A stretch of 15,086 nucleotides of DNA, taken from the NCBI GenBank assembly GCA_964615975.1, contig CAZTTH010000069.1:1-15086 (forward strand), written 5' to 3'. Shown here piece after piece: positions 14,488 to 15,086 of the stretch. Origin of the DNA: CAZTTH01 sp964615975 (GTDB lineage: Bacteria > Verrucomicrobiota > Lentisphaeria > JABSQK01 > JAJFLO01). Position numbers and translations under genes: made by a program. Position 1 is the first letter of the stretch; the number at the start of each line of letters is the position of its first letter. Under the pieces are notes generated by a model. That model did no database searches. It was not told the origin of the DNA and worked only from the letters and a program-made list of their open reading frames with translations.

Positions 14488-15086
14488 ATGCCGGCAAGCC
14501 ATAAATTGATCGCAGCGGTACAGGCAGGAAATCTTAATCTGATCAAAGACCTCTTGACTGCCGGTGAAAATCCCAATCAACCAGATGAGTATGGCTGGAC
14601 ACCGTTGTGCTGGGCGGCGGGCCAGGGCGATACCGCTGTCCTCACCGTCTTGTTAAAACATAGCGCTGATGTTTTTAAAACCGGCAAGGATCAACGCACT
14701 CCCTATCGTATCGCAGTTTCAGCTTCACGGGTCGAAGCCGCCAGACTTCTGCGCGAGCAAGAGGCAAAGACTGATCCTGAACGCGCCAGAACCAGCAGTC
14801 GACAGGATCGACCATACTGCAAGGCTTACCCATTAAAGCGTTTGCGGGCTTATTCCGGCTGGCGCGAATGCCGGGTAAACTGGCGCCGGAAATCCCCCTA
14901 CGATCGCCATTATCGCCCTCCCGAAATCTCCTTGCAGGATGACGATATCGTTTTCATCCATCAGGATTATATGGTCACCGAATCGATGTGGCAGAATGAA
15001 AATATTGTGTTTAGAGAGATCAATGATGCCTGGAAGTCATTTTGTGAAAACGAACTGAATTTTAAGGTGCCGGATGATTTCGCTCT
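14488..15086 (+). CDS. Ankyrin-repeat protein (3' end beyond the window)
   Basis: The frame is open from ATG 14488 to the window end (199 full codons), with a strong GGAGGT ribosome site at 14479-14484. Residues 5-92 form about three ankyrin repeats; the second has the classic YGWTPLCWAAGQGDTAVL start, the others are more diverged. After a basic linker (about 92-110) comes a non-ankyrin part: YPLKRLRAYSGW, a basic Arg/Tyr-rich stretch, then DDDIVFIHQDYMVTESMW at about 151-168. There is no signal peptide or membrane segment, so a cytoplasmic protein-binding role is likely; its partner is unknown. I have the impression that the C-terminal part recurs with ankyrin repeats in other bacteria, but I cannot confirm it from sequence alone. 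The gene is transcribed away from the efflux locus. Confidence 0.85.
   Translation, partial: MPASHKLIAAVQAGNLNLIKDLLTAGENPNQPDEYGWTPLCWAAGQGDTAVLTVLLKHSADVFKTGKDQRTPYRIAVSASRVEAARLLREQEAKTDPERARTSSRQDRPYCKAYPLKRLRAYSGWRECRVNWRRKSPYDRHYRPPEISLQDDDIVFIHQDYMVTESMWQNENIVFREINDAWKSFCENELNFKVPDDFA

Overview
The window looks like an accessory stretch of a Gram-negative proteobacterial chromosome. It carries a tripartite RND efflux pump with an outer-membrane TolC-type channel, a hybrid histidine kinase and a fused CheB-CheR-PAS sensor. A gammaproteobacterial source is my inference from the flavour of the CusA-type pump and the mix of accessory genes; nothing in the window proves it. I see no rRNA, tRNA, CRISPR array or intact insertion sequence.

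Left part (1-5825, + strand): about 570 bases without a convincing gene but with short hairpins, an 11-bp inverted repeat and a plausible sigma70 promoter, followed by a two-gene signalling operon. The first gene encodes a 1055-aa protein with methylesterase (CheB), methyltransferase (CheR), a long heptad-repeat coiled coil and PAS domains. The second, overlapping it by ATGA, encodes a 694-aa PAS-PAS-HisKA-HATPase-REC hybrid kinase. No chemoreceptor, CheA, CheW or flagellar gene is present, so this is more likely a stand-alone sensory module than a classical chemotaxis array.

Middle (5826-7038): about 600 bases of AT-rich intergenic DNA rich in dyads, including a 161-bp segment bounded by perfect 13-bp inverted repeats. 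It is followed by a 204-aa gene with a complete MbtH-type domain at its N-terminus and about 130 further residues I cannot assign. MbtH proteins normally are about 70 aa and assist non-ribosomal peptide synthetases; no NRPS is in view.

Right part (7048-14118, - strand): a heavy-metal export locus read right to left. The order is a small SRPBCC/AHSA1 protein, a secreted cysteine-rich 165-aa protein with a good promoter/operator candidate in front of it, then cusC-like (TolC family), cusB-like (adaptor with an N-terminal heavy-metal-binding domain) and cusA-like (RND pump). The last three are tightly packed (13-nt gap, then a 7-nt overlap). The pump most likely expels Cu(I)/Ag(I) or a related cation from the periplasm to the outside. 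No metal-sensing regulator lies in the window. The pump genes converge on the MbtH-fusion gene with only 9 bases between stop codons.

Far right (14119-15086): an AT-rich intergenic region with a TATAAT hexamer and a hairpin, then the start of an ankyrin-repeat gene that runs off the window.
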